Part shown: positions 7,928-15,239 of the stretch, one piece after another
Numbering within the stretch: the first letter of the stretch is position 1
Layout: the number at the start of each line of letters is the position of its first letter
Source: Candidatus Parcubacteria bacterium
GTDB taxonomy: Bacteria > Patescibacteria > Paceibacteria > UBA9973 > UBA918
Assembly: GCA_021731405.1 (NCBI GenBank)
Contig: JAKFXN010000005.1
Location: 62,001 to 126,000, forward strand
Direction: 5' to 3'
DNA length: 64,000 bases
Position numbers and translations under genes: made by a program
The notes under the pieces: model-generated
The model's database searches: none
Told to the model about the DNA's origin: nothing
The model's input: the letters and a program-made list of their open reading frames with translations, nothing else

Positions 7928-8449
7928 ATGACAAAAACTCAGTCACTTATGTATGTTGGTGCCGTAGTTGTAATGATTATTTTAGGGTATCTCTATACCA
8001 GTTTGGTTAAAGCTCCTGAGACAGAAGAAATTGTCACCGAAGCCGTCAAGGAAGTTGAGGTAGTAGAGCCAGCTGAAGTAGTTCACCCTATCCCTGGCAA
8101 GAATGACTTAGCTTCTACCTCGTGGCGGTGGCTTCGTACTGAAAGTGCTACAGGCACAGTCATTTCACAACCGCGAAGCAACAAGCCTTTTATCTTGCGC
8201 TTTGCTGACCATGACTCGATGGGTAGTCAGACTGACTGCAACACAATGACTGGTTCATTCACGCATGACGATATAGCGCTTACTTTTGGACAACTCGCTT
8301 CAACCAAGATGTTTTGTGAAGATTCACAAGAAATGGAATACGGTGCTCAACTGCAAGCCGTTCACGAACATGCCATTCTTAACAATATGCTCTTATTATC
8401 TTTGAATGACGGTGGGGGGATAATGTTTTTTGTAAAAATGGCCGAGTAA
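7928..8449 (+). CDS. Membrane-anchored META/HslJ-like domain protein
   Basis: 173 residues. One N-terminal TM helix (about residues 8-27) is followed by an acidic linker and a META-type domain (about 60-173): LASTSWRWLR, then FADHDSMGSQTDCNTMTGSF and LTFGQLASTKMFCEDSQEMEYG, the usual DCNxxxGxF and MxCxD signatures. META proteins of the HslJ type are envelope proteins linked in other bacteria to stress or antibiotic tolerance. The domain would face outside. A TAAAAT -10 lies about 50 bp upstream. Confidence 0.8.
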   Translation: MTKTQSLMYVGAVVVMIILGYLYTSLVKAPETEEIVTEAVKEVEVVEPAEVVHPIPGKNDLASTSWRWLRTESATGTVISQPRSNKPFILRFADHDSMGSQTDCNTMTGSFTHDDIALTFGQLASTKMFCEDSQEMEYGAQLQAVHEHAILNNMLLLSLNDGGGIMFFVKMAE

Positions 8450-8455
8450 GCATTA

Positions 8456-8486
8456 AAACCGCTGTCCTTGAAAAGGACAGCGGTTT
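8456..8486 (+). terminator. Terminator between convergent genes
   Basis: 12-bp perfect stem AAACCGCTGTCC with GGACAGCGGTTT; it lies between the META gene and the minus-strand gene ending at 8490 and can act in both directions. Confidence 0.9.
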
Positions 8487-8489
8487 GTT

Positions 8490-9014
8490 TCAGGCACTGA
8501 TGCCTGTGCGATTGGTTTCTTCTCTTGGAAGCAGATAGGTCACTTCCTCGAAGGGTTTGTCGTTGGTCGTGAAAAACAAAATTTGTGGTTGACTCTCGGC
8601 AATCCACTCACTGAGCGCAGAAACGCAGTTTTTGCCAAATGCGCTTTGGATGCGCACGAGCATAAAGTGCACCGCGTCCTCATTGACGAGGTCAGAGTGG
8701 AGCTCGGTGTTCAAGTTGTTGCGCTTGATCTGCGTGCCAAAGTAACGACAGCAAAAACCCTCGTATTGCCCGTATTCGACCATGATGTCAAACATGAGTG
8801 CCACGGGTCCGCGCAACATCACCATGGGCGTCTTTGCTTCGCTTGGCTGCAGATGACACGCCAGCCATTGCAGCAGACCGTCAAGTGCTTCATGGGCTTC
8901 TTTTTCGGTGGTGAAGCGCTTCTTTACGTGTGCCAGCAATGATGAATGGTTGAAATCATTCTTGATTTCCCAATACTTCAAGAGGGCGGCGGTGTTATCG
9001 TTGACGAACGGCAT
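8490..9014 (-). CDS. Hypothetical soluble protein, paralogue pair (copy 1)
   Basis: 174 residues. Start chosen at MPFVNDNTAA, preceded by GGAG six bases upstream. Shared with the gene at 9153: a first helix (LLKYWEIKNDFN versus LELFWEIRSHFD), LLQWLACHLQ versus ALQWLACQVQ near residue 55, a VMLRGPV versus AMMNGEV strand, and IQSAFGKNCVSALSEWI versus LEEAFGSELAPALLQWI near residue 140. No TM, no known catalytic motif. I do not recognise a named family. Both copies have hairpins right after the presumed transcription start. Confidence 0.65.
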   Translation of the reverse strand: MPFVNDNTAALLKYWEIKNDFNHSSLLAHVKKRFTTEKEAHEALDGLLQWLACHLQPSEAKTPMVMLRGPVALMFDIMVEYGQYEGFCCRYFGTQIKRNNLNTELHSDLVNEDAVHFMLVRIQSAFGKNCVSALSEWIAESQPQILFFTTNDKPFEEVTYLLPREETNRTGISA

Positions 9015-9034
9015 AAATTTCTCCGGTTGAGTTG

Positions 9035-9062
9035 AAAGGAACAAGATTCTGGCGCCCAGAAC
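9035..9062 (-). promoter_or_regulatory. TTCTGG/CCAGAA inverted repeat in the leader of the gene at 8490
   Basis: On the minus strand a 6-bp inverted repeat with a GCG centre sits just downstream of a weak promoter (TTGCGC, 17 bp, TAGTGT). A related TCTGG/CCAGA repeat sits in the same place before the paralogue at 9153 (about 9718-9733). It could be an operator or a 5-prime stem protecting the mRNA. Confidence 0.4.
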
Positions 9063-9108
9063 ACAAAGACACTACAACAAACCTATTGATTGCGCAATTT
9101 TAGAAATA

Positions 9109-9139
9109 AAAAAACGCCGATTGTCAGTCGGCGTTTTTT
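9109..9139 (-). terminator. Terminator after the gene at 9153
   Basis: AAAAACGCCGA stem with TCGGCGTTTTT, 7-nt loop, T-run. Confidence 0.9.
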
Positions 9140-9152
9140 GGATTGGCTGCAT

Positions 9153-9683
9153 TCAGCCAAATTTTCGGATTGCTACCGTGCGTCTGTCGGCATGGATGGT
9201 CGACAAGCAGCAGGCGCGCAGCTCTCCCTTGTCGCGCTTGGAAATCCACTGCAACAAAGCGGGAGCGAGCTCGCTTCCGAAGGCTTCTTCAAGCTTCAGA
9301 AGTGTGTAGTCGACAATTCCGTCGTAATCAGCGCGAGCTGATTCAGCGCCGGAGAGCATCTGTTGCTTGAAATACACCATTCCATGGTCTGGGTGTGAAA
9401 GCGCGAGCTTGTCCAGGGCATTGGCGTCGTATTGACGCAATGCGTTGTAGAGCTCGTTCACTTCGCCATTCATCATGGCAAACGGACGCCCTTCGTCCAT
9501 TGCTTGCACCTGACACGCCAGCCATTGCAGCGCAGCGATGAGAGGCTCGTACGCAGCCTCACGCTTTGCGACGTAACCCTCCTTGAAGGCATACGCAATC
9601 ACGGGCTTCAAGTCGAAATGACTCCTGATTTCCCAGAACAACTCGAGCGCTACAGGCGTTACTTTCTTTGAGACGGGTGGCAT
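9153..9683 (-). CDS. Hypothetical soluble protein, paralogue pair (copy 2)
   Basis: 176 residues. ATG with AAGGAG six bases upstream. Paralogue of the gene at 8490 (shared FWEIRxxF, LQWLACQ, AFGxxLAPALxxWI blocks). The coding sequence is visibly more GC-rich than its neighbours (many GCG, CGC and GCA codons), whereas copy 1 is nearer the average, so the two may have been acquired separately. Function unknown; a winged or helical fold cannot be distinguished by eye. Confidence 0.65.
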   Translation of the reverse strand: MPPVSKKVTPVALELFWEIRSHFDLKPVIAYAFKEGYVAKREAAYEPLIAALQWLACQVQAMDEGRPFAMMNGEVNELYNALRQYDANALDKLALSHPDHGMVYFKQQMLSGAESARADYDGIVDYTLLKLEEAFGSELAPALLQWISKRDKGELRACCLSTIHADRRTVAIRKFG

Positions 9684-9848
9684 GGAAGACTCCTTGTTTG
9701 TTGGTTGAGAGAACAGTCTGGACGTTCCAGAACCTAGAAACTATACAACAAAACTATTATTTAACAATAGATGACTTAGAGCTGTGCCTATACACATGCT
9801 AGACCAAAATCCCCTATTCCCAGCTTCGTTGGTGCTATTATTAAGGGT

Positions 9849-10280
9849 ATGGAACGCTTACGGTCACTATTGGTTCAAAATCAAAGTCACCTCGGCAAGC
9901 TCCGCGCCCGAGCTATTTACTGCGCTCATGCAATTCAAGATGTAGGCTACGACTCTCACAAACAGTATGGTCCTTTTGCCGGTTATTGGGACGAATGGGT
10001 TGTTCAAGCTGAAGAAATGAAAGCCGACTTGTGTGACAGTATTACTTCTACACATGTATTTTTAGTTGAGTTGCTGGAGTTTATCTTGACTATCGAAGAT
10101 AAAAAAAGACTTACCAAAAGTGACAAAGCTTATGTCGACGAAGTGGTGAGCTTGGCAAGTGGTAAACTCGCAGAGCAAAAAGAGCTTCTTTACAGTATTG
10201 ATGAGCAGCTACTATTGCATAAGGAACTCATGAAAAAAATTACTCTGGTGGAGACTATTGATAGTCTCGGAGATGAATAA
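9849..10280 (+). CDS. Hypothetical coiled-coil protein
   Basis: 143 residues, almost entirely charged helices (MERLRSLLVQNQSHLGKLR at the start, LAEQKELLYSIDEQLLLHKEL near the end), no signal peptide. Not recognised. A TATTAT at 9836-9841 lies seven bases before the ATG, so the transcript should be leaderless. A perfect terminator follows. Confidence 0.6.
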   Translation: MERLRSLLVQNQSHLGKLRARAIYCAHAIQDVGYDSHKQYGPFAGYWDEWVVQAEEMKADLCDSITSTHVFLVELLEFILTIEDKKRLTKSDKAYVDEVVSLASGKLAEQKELLYSIDEQLLLHKELMKKITLVETIDSLGDE

Positions 10281-10281
10281 G

Positions 10282-10307
10282 AAACAGCAGTCGCAAGACT
10301 GCTGTTT
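10282..10307 (+). terminator. Terminator between convergent genes
   Basis: 11-bp perfect stem AAACAGCAGTC with GACTGCTGTTT and loop GCAA. Confidence 0.9.
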
Positions 10308-10308
10308 T

Positions 10309-10596
10309 CTACTCATTTCTTAACGCTTCACCCATGGCAGTTATTTGATATTTCATGCTTCCAGGTTTGTGTGACAACGCTCGAAGACAATTGTTGTTAT
10401 AGAGGTTTCCTACTGACCGTACGACGCTTCCAGGAGACATCCCAAAAAGTCTTGTGAAAAATGCAATCATAGACGGCGGGTAAATAAGACGGAACCGAGC
10501 TTTTACTTCGTGAATAGTGTAAAGCTTTCCCGTTTCAAATACCAACAAGACGGCAAGGTCAAATGATGTCAACCTACTCTGCTGTGTGTTTGCCAT
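10309..10596 (-). CDS. Small hypothetical, possible winged-helix protein
   Basis: 95 residues. ATG preceded by AGGAGG at nine bases. LTSFDLAVLLVFETG, YTIHEVKARF, SVVRSVGNLYNNNCLRAL and YQITAMGEALRN have the order and spacing of a small winged-helix DNA-binding protein (HTH, then a wing ending in YxITxxG). This is an inference from pattern; no family is recognised. The stop codon adjoins the shared terminator. Confidence 0.55.
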   Translation of the reverse strand: MANTQQSRLTSFDLAVLLVFETGKLYTIHEVKARFRLIYPPSMIAFFTRLFGMSPGSVVRSVGNLYNNNCLRALSHKPGSMKYQITAMGEALRNE

Positions 10597-10714
10597 GAAT
10601 GTGCCCTCCTAAGTGAACTATGAACTATATAAATAGTGCAGTTTTTTTAAACAAAAGACAAGCTTTTTTGTTTTGGTAAGCACGTTTATTCATGTACAAT
10701 AAGGCAACTCTGTT

Positions 10715-11743
10715 ATGAAACCAGCCCCGCGCCGACTGATGAAATACGTTTTCCTCATCATAGGACTTTCTGCTGTCGGTACTCTTATGTCAGCGGTCGC
10801 TTTTTTTGCTTGGACAAAACAACTACTACAAAACCCCGTCATAGTTGAAAGCAGCGCTGGTATCGAAACCTTAGAGCTAGAAAGCTTCCCCGTGGGCGTA
10901 AATAGTACCAATAAAGAAATTACCGAAGATCCACTGGTTGATTGGTATATGGAAACCCACCTCTCTATAGATACCAACACCACAAGACGTAATCGGATTC
11001 TTGATAAAGTGTTAGCTCAAGTAGCAACTTGGGACTGGTACCAAAACCTTGCTTCTTCAGTCAGTCGTATCTTGGTCATCTACCCTGGGGAACGACATGA
11101 GGAAATTGTTACAAATATTGGCGAAATTCTAAACTGGTCTAAAGAAGAGCGTGATTTATTTTATACCTACATAGCAGAAGCTGAGCCTTATTTAGAAGAA
11201 GGGAAATTTTTTCCAGGGCGTTATGTGGTACCAAGCGACGCTACCCCCGAGCTTGTAGCTGATGTTCTATACAATCAGTTTGCCAAAGAAATTCTCTCTC
11301 GCTACAACGATGAAGTAGAAGAATTTGTACCACTAGCTGACGCGCTTTCTATCGCCTCCCTTTTGGAACGAGAGGCGTACGACTTTACCGACATGCGCTA
11401 TATTTCAGGTATTATCTGGAACCGCTTGTTTGTAGGTATGCCACTACAGCTAGATGCAACGCTTCAGTATGCACGAGGCAGCAAGACATATGAGCCAGAT
11501 TGGTGGCCTAGGGTAGTTCCAGACGATAAGTTTATCGACTCACCTTTTAATACGTATCAAAATCCTGGCCTCCCACCTGCGCCAATCTCAAACCCATCTA
11601 CTGAAGCGGTGGTCGCTGCTCTTAATCCTCGCATTACAGATTGTATGTTCTACTTTCATGATCAAAAAGGTAAGTTCTACTGCACTACTACCTACGAAGA
11701 GCATGTGGCAAAACTCAAAGAAATATACGGACAAGGAAGCTAG
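10715..11743 (+). CDS. mltG: Endolytic murein transglycosylase MltG
   Basis: 342 residues. Cleaves nascent peptidoglycan glycan strands at the outer face of the membrane and so sets strand length. An N-terminal TM helix (about 10-32) is followed by a long spacer and the YceG/MltG domain: FPGRYVVPSDATPELVADVL, the catalytic-Glu block SLLEREAYD near residue 215, IIWNRLFVGMPLQLDATLQYA, and the C-terminal SPFNTYQNPGLPPAPISNP block typical of the family. Length is normal. The presence of ddl in the same window fits a peptidoglycan-containing cell. Confidence 0.93.
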   Translation: MKPAPRRLMKYVFLIIGLSAVGTLMSAVAFFAWTKQLLQNPVIVESSAGIETLELESFPVGVNSTNKEITEDPLVDWYMETHLSIDTNTTRRNRILDKVLAQVATWDWYQNLASSVSRILVIYPGERHEEIVTNIGEILNWSKEERDLFYTYIAEAEPYLEEGKFFPGRYVVPSDATPELVADVLYNQFAKEILSRYNDEVEEFVPLADALSIASLLEREAYDFTDMRYISGIIWNRLFVGMPLQLDATLQYARGSKTYEPDWWPRVVPDDKFIDSPFNTYQNPGLPPAPISNPSTEAVVAALNPRITDCMFYFHDQKGKFYCTTTYEEHVAKLKEIYGQGS

Positions 11744-11746
11744 TTC

Positions 11747-12142
11747 TTACCAATTAAGGTAGGTGATGTTGTACTGAAGAATAGTAGCGAACACAACCCA
11801 AAGTAAGTACGGAATGTTTGCATATGCCACTATAGCGGCGTAAGGATAAATAAACCACATGGCAAAGATAAGTGAGGTAAGGACAAGTGTAATATCAATT
11901 GCCGCTAGCAAGTTATTTTGTAGTCCAAACTGAATTGGAGTAAAGGCCACATTAAAAATAAGATTCAGAATAAAAGGCACAGCTATAATTTTTGGTATTT
12001 CACCCTGCCAAACTTTATAAAACACGTAGGTAAAACTAAGTGCAATAATTACGTAAAGCACCGACCAGACTGGCCCAAATAAATATGCGGGCGGAGCAAA
12101 AGACGGTTTAATCAAAGTAGCGTACCAATTTGTTTGTTCCAT
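11747..12142 (-). CDS. TspO/MBR family protein
   Basis: 131 residues with five TM helices, Trp-rich. Family signatures include WYATLIKPSFAPPAYLFGPVWSVLY, the usual WY..L.KP..PP.W.F...W near the N-terminus, and NPxF-like NLIFNVAFTPIQFGLQN. TspO homologues bind porphyrins and sterols and modulate stress responses; the ligand here is unknown. Leaderless by layout: TATACT ends seven bases before the ATG. Convergent with mltG, with only three bases between the two stop codons. Confidence 0.9.
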   Translation of the reverse strand: MEQTNWYATLIKPSFAPPAYLFGPVWSVLYVIIALSFTYVFYKVWQGEIPKIIAVPFILNLIFNVAFTPIQFGLQNNLLAAIDITLVLTSLIFAMWFIYPYAAIVAYANIPYLLWVVFATILQYNITYLNW

Positions 12143-12168
12143 ACCTCTGAGTATAGCGCAATAAAAAA

Positions 12169-12195
12169 GACCCTGCTTATGTTATAAGCAGGGTC
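12169..12195 (-). terminator. Terminator after the lipoprotein operon
   Basis: 12-bp perfect stem GACCCTGCTTAT with ATAAGCAGGGTC, 3-nt loop; lies between tspO start and the end of the operon at 12213. Confidence 0.85.
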
Positions 12196-12212
12196 TTCAT
12201 CAGGTTGGAGTC

Positions 12213-12425
12213 TCATTTGCACTCCTTCACGAGGTTGAAGTCCTCTTTCTTTTTGCCGTTGACCAGTTTGGTCGACTGAGCAACTTCAACCGTGACGTAC
12301 TTTGAGTTGCAGGTGGTGCTGAGAACAACACCAGACATGAACTGGAAGTCGGTTTTTGCGTAGAAGCCAGTGGTCGTGCAACCGTAGAGAAGTACCAGCG
12401 GAAGCAAGAGGAGAAGTTTTTTCAT
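12213..12425 (-). CDS. Small lipoprotein
   Basis: 70 residues. A lipoprotein signal MKKLLLLLPLVLLYGC with lipobox LLYGC at residues 12-16 is followed by TTTGFYAKTDFQFMSG and a short basic tail. Mature part only about 55 residues, with two further cysteines. Function unknown. Second gene of a two-gene operon, nine bases after the first; SD AAGGGG overlaps the intergenic gap. Confidence 0.7.
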   Translation of the reverse strand: MKKLLLLLPLVLLYGCTTTGFYAKTDFQFMSGVVLSTTCNSKYVTVEVAQSTKLVNGKKKEDFNLVKECK

Positions 12426-12434
12426 CTCTACCCC

Positions 12435-12752
12435 TTACTTCGTAGCCGGCTTCACCACTGGAGCAGCCGTCGGAGCTTCGTTGCACTCGGTGCGATTGCG
12501 ACCTGAGTACTCTTCGCGTGCGCTCACGACATCACCGCGGTAACGAGCGCGGCTGTTGCTCTCGATCTCAATGCGCGACTGAACCTTGATATCACTTTTT
12601 TTGGCACCCCAAGGGCACATGTCGTGTGCCATTGCTTGTTTGACATCACGCGCAGCGCGAGCGCCAAAGCTATTGTCGACCCCGATAGTGGTCGTGCAAC
12701 CTTGCAAAAGCACTGCCAGCGAGACGACAGCAAAAGAGAAAAACGATTTCAT
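12435..12752 (-). CDS. Small lipoprotein
   Basis: 105 residues. Signal MKSFFSFAVVSLAVLLQGC with lipobox VLLQGC; the mature part begins TTTIGVDNSFGARAARDVKQAM and has a charged C-terminal half (RSRIEIESNSRARYRG type) ending in a proline/alanine tail. Both lipoproteins of this operon start CTTT after the lipobox. SD CAGGAG seven bases before the ATG. Preceded by a consensus promoter and a leader hairpin. Confidence 0.7.
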   Translation of the reverse strand: MKSFFSFAVVSLAVLLQGCTTTIGVDNSFGARAARDVKQAMAHDMCPWGAKKSDIKVQSRIEIESNSRARYRGDVVSAREEYSGRNRTECNEAPTAAPVVKPATK

Positions 12753-12781
12753 GGTGAAACTCCTGTAAAAGAACAGAAAAA

Positions 12782-12839
12782 CACTTCGGGATGAAGTGCT
12801 TACTGTCTATATAATAGCATATTTTGACCCAAAAGTCAA
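12782..12839 (-). promoter_or_regulatory. Promoter and leader hairpin of the lipoprotein operon
   Basis: Minus strand TTGACT (12834-12839), 17-bp spacer, TATTAT (12811-12816). About ten bases after the expected start, CACTTC and GAAGTG form a hairpin followed by TTTTT (12782-12800). The stem can be an attenuator of the operon, a 5-prime stabiliser, or the terminator of the upstream gene ending at 12843. Confidence 0.6.
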
Positions 12840-12842
12840 TGG

Positions 12843-13427
12843 CTAGAGAGCTTTTTTTCCAAGGATTTCAACCTCTTTTAGCCATTTTTCACGTATTGGC
12901 TGATCCACCTTTTCACATGGTCCAAACGAGCTGACATTGGTGCGAATACCAGCAAATTCAAGAATGCCGTACTGGATTTCGTTGGTGTAGTCACCAAACT
13001 GCCACCAAGTCATAAACGGTGAGTGGGTTCCAGAAAGAATGATCACGCGTCCGGTCTTCCCTTTTAAGTGTTTTTCAATCTTCTTGGTCTGTTTGTTGAA
13101 GTTGAAAGCAAAGCCAGGCAGCCAAAAACGGTCGAAGAGTCCTTTTAGGATGGCTGGCATAGTACACCACCAGTTCGGATAGACAATGACAATATGGTCA
13201 GCGTTTCGGAACTTATCTTGAAGCGCAATGAGGTCTGGCTCAAGGTGTTGGATTTCTTTGTAGCCCTTGTGAAGAATTGGGTCAAAGTTGAGCTCGCCGA
13301 TGTTTACGCGCTCGACAGTATGTCCAGCGTCTTGTGCACCTGCTTGATAATGGTCAGCGACATTACCACAAAAAGAATCTTTATCTGGATGACCACAAAG
13401 AACAAGGACGTTTTTAGGATTTTGCAT
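12843..13427 (-). CDS. Flavodoxin-fold NAD(P)H-dependent oxidoreductase
   Basis: 194 residues from the preferred ATG (a longer reading adds ten residues across the -10). Flavodoxin_2/MdaB-KefF type: VLVLCGHPDKDSFCGNVAD is the FMN phosphate loop, VYPNWWCTMPAILKGLFDRF the second flavin-contacting block, and a C-terminal INxPYExG-type region is present. These enzymes reduce quinones with NAD(P)H in the cytoplasm. TATACT lies eight bases before the ATG, a leaderless layout. Confidence 0.85.
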   Translation of the reverse strand: MQNPKNVLVLCGHPDKDSFCGNVADHYQAGAQDAGHTVERVNIGELNFDPILHKGYKEIQHLEPDLIALQDKFRNADHIVIVYPNWWCTMPAILKGLFDRFWLPGFAFNFNKQTKKIEKHLKGKTGRVIILSGTHSPFMTWWQFGDYTNEIQYGILEFAGIRTNVSSFGPCEKVDQPIREKWLKEVEILGKKAL

Positions 13428-13447
13428 ATAAGGAAAGTATAACAAGA

Positions 13448-13474
13448 CACACCGCAAGCTTTGCTTGCGGTGTG
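13448..13474 (-). terminator. Terminator after the gene at 13490
   Basis: 12-bp perfect stem CACACCGCAAGC with GCTTGCGGTGTG, 3-nt loop. Confidence 0.85.
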
Positions 13475-13489
13475 TTGATTACTTTTTGC

Positions 13490-13804
13490 TTAGCGACGTA
13501 TTGAACCGTTAGGATTAAACTTTCCTTGCGCTCCCATTTGCATTTTTACCAACTGTTCTTTCATCTCAGGACTCATTGCTCCCATAATTTCTTTTTGGAA
13601 CTTTGGTAATACCTTCATAGCTGCGGCCATTTGGTTGTTTCCGTTCCGCTTAAGCTCAGCTTGCATTTCTTTGGCGATTTTTTCAAACAAGGCTGGATCT
13701 TTCTCTAGCATTTCGAGAATCATTTTTTGTTGCTCGGGCGGAGCATCCTTCATTTGTGACTGCAACACTTTTTTTAGTGCGAATTGTTTTAATTTTCCAA
13801 ACAT
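13490..13804 (-). CDS. Methionine-rich helical hypothetical protein
   Basis: 104 residues, all-helical, rich in Met, Lys and Glu (EQQKMILEMLEKDPALFEKIAKEM, MAAAMKVLPKFQKEIMGAM). The KDPALFEKIA pattern recalls helical chaperone- or STI1-like segments, but no family is assigned. No TM. TACAAT lies nine bases before the ATG. Confidence 0.6.
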   Translation of the reverse strand: MFGKLKQFALKKVLQSQMKDAPPEQQKMILEMLEKDPALFEKIAKEMQAELKRNGNNQMAAAMKVLPKFQKEIMGAMSPEMKEQLVKMQMGAQGKFNPNGSIRR

Positions 13805-13953
13805 AACGTCACGATTGTAGCATATTTTCCAAAATTTGGTCTATGAAATAAAGCTGTTTTTAAAACGTACTATATTTTAAGTGTACTTTTGGCTCTATAG
13901 ACAAAACACTAAAAAAGTGTTATTATTCGCTCAACAATTTAATTTATATCAAT

Positions 13954-15237
13954 ATGTTTAACCTTACGTACGCAGTGCAGCTATTTAAAGATGTTATTCA
14001 GTTCAAGATTAGACGTACTGCAGTGCGTGTTGTGTACGCAGCTTTCCTTACAATCGTTGTCTTTATTGGCTTTAGAGGAGACGAGGTGGTTGAAGTAGAA
14101 GAAGTTGTCACTACAGCTTTACCGCGTACGATTTCAATGTACACAATTTCTGCAGACAATGGCACAGCGGTACGCACCGCAGACGGCAGTGCTTTTATCG
14201 TAAGAGCCCAGTCTGGTGGACGTGTCGACAGTGTTGCCAAGGTCGGTGACACAGTTGCTGCTGGAGCTACGGTAGCGCAACTAGAAAACAGTGCGCAAAG
14301 AGCTGCGTATATTCAAGCTGAGGGCTCATATGATGCGGCTGTGGCAGCAGCTGGTGGTAACACAACCTCGCAAGAGACTGCTAAGCAAGATGCGGTGCGT
14401 ACTTGGAATAATGAAACTGTAAGTAGTGAACAAGTTGTCTATACATCAATTGATACGTACTTCTCCCCTGCTATCAGTGGTTCAGTCACTGGTTTCCGCG
14501 AACTAGACTCTTTTGGGGCCGCTGTAACTTTGAGTGAGCGTCGAGCAGCTATTGAAGAGATACTGGGAGCATGGGACCGTAAAACTGCACAAGTAAATGA
14601 AGGAAACGCCGCAGAGATGCTCAGTTCACTTCAGAACGATCTTTCAGTCATAGGAACATTTATTGATGATTTAGCGTCTTTGGTACCACGTCAGCGTATC
14701 AATGAAAAATATACTGAAGAACAGCGCAATGCAGACACTGACCGCTTGGCCGCTGCACGCGCTCAAATCAGTGAATCGCAACGTAAAGTAGACAACGCTC
14801 TGACAGCAATCATGAATAGCTCGGGTTCAAATGCCGCCCTATCAAATGCTCAAGTCAAACAAGCTCTAGGTGTCCTTGAGAGTGCCCGTGCCGCTCTTAG
14901 CAAGACCGTTATCAAAACCCCGGTCGCAGGTTTGGTCACAGCTGCCAGTATTTCTGTAGGAGACATTATAAATGTAGGTAATGATGTCGTTTTTGTTGCC
15001 AGCAGTGATAGTACTGTAGCAGCAGGAAGCTCAATTGTGGTACCACTTACTGCCGTTAAGTTCACTCCTACCAAGGCCTTTGTCTTCACCGTAGTCGAAG
15101 GTAAGTTGGTGGCTCATGAAGTAGTAACAGGTCTCGTAACCAGCAATAGTATTACTATTGCTGGAGCTGAAAATATAACTGAAATCGTCAGTGATGTTCG
15201 AGGATTAAAAGAGGGGGATGCTGTTTTGACTAAATAA
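13954..15237 (+). CDS. RND-type efflux adaptor (membrane fusion protein)
   Basis: 427 residues. An N-terminal TM helix (about 28-45) is followed by a lipoyl/HlyD half-motif (GGRVDSVAKVGDTVAAGATVAQLE near residues 87-110), a long central helical region of about 200 residues, the second lipoyl half (VIKTPVAGLVTAASISVGDI near 325) and a beta-barrel C-terminus. The central part is longer than in typical two-component adaptors. Two bases separate its stop from the RND gene at 15240, so they form one operon. In a cell without an outer membrane the partner channel is unclear. Confidence 0.8.
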   Translation: MFNLTYAVQLFKDVIQFKIRRTAVRVVYAAFLTIVVFIGFRGDEVVEVEEVVTTALPRTISMYTISADNGTAVRTADGSAFIVRAQSGGRVDSVAKVGDTVAAGATVAQLENSAQRAAYIQAEGSYDAAVAAAGGNTTSQETAKQDAVRTWNNETVSSEQVVYTSIDTYFSPAISGSVTGFRELDSFGAAVTLSERRAAIEEILGAWDRKTAQVNEGNAAEMLSSLQNDLSVIGTFIDDLASLVPRQRINEKYTEEQRNADTDRLAAARAQISESQRKVDNALTAIMNSSGSNAALSNAQVKQALGVLESARAALSKTVIKTPVAGLVTAASISVGDIINVGNDVVFVASSDSTVAAGSSIVVPLTAVKFTPTKAFVFTVVEGKLVAHEVVTGLVTSNSITIAGAENITEIVSDVRGLKEGDAVLTK

Positions 15238-15239
15238 GT

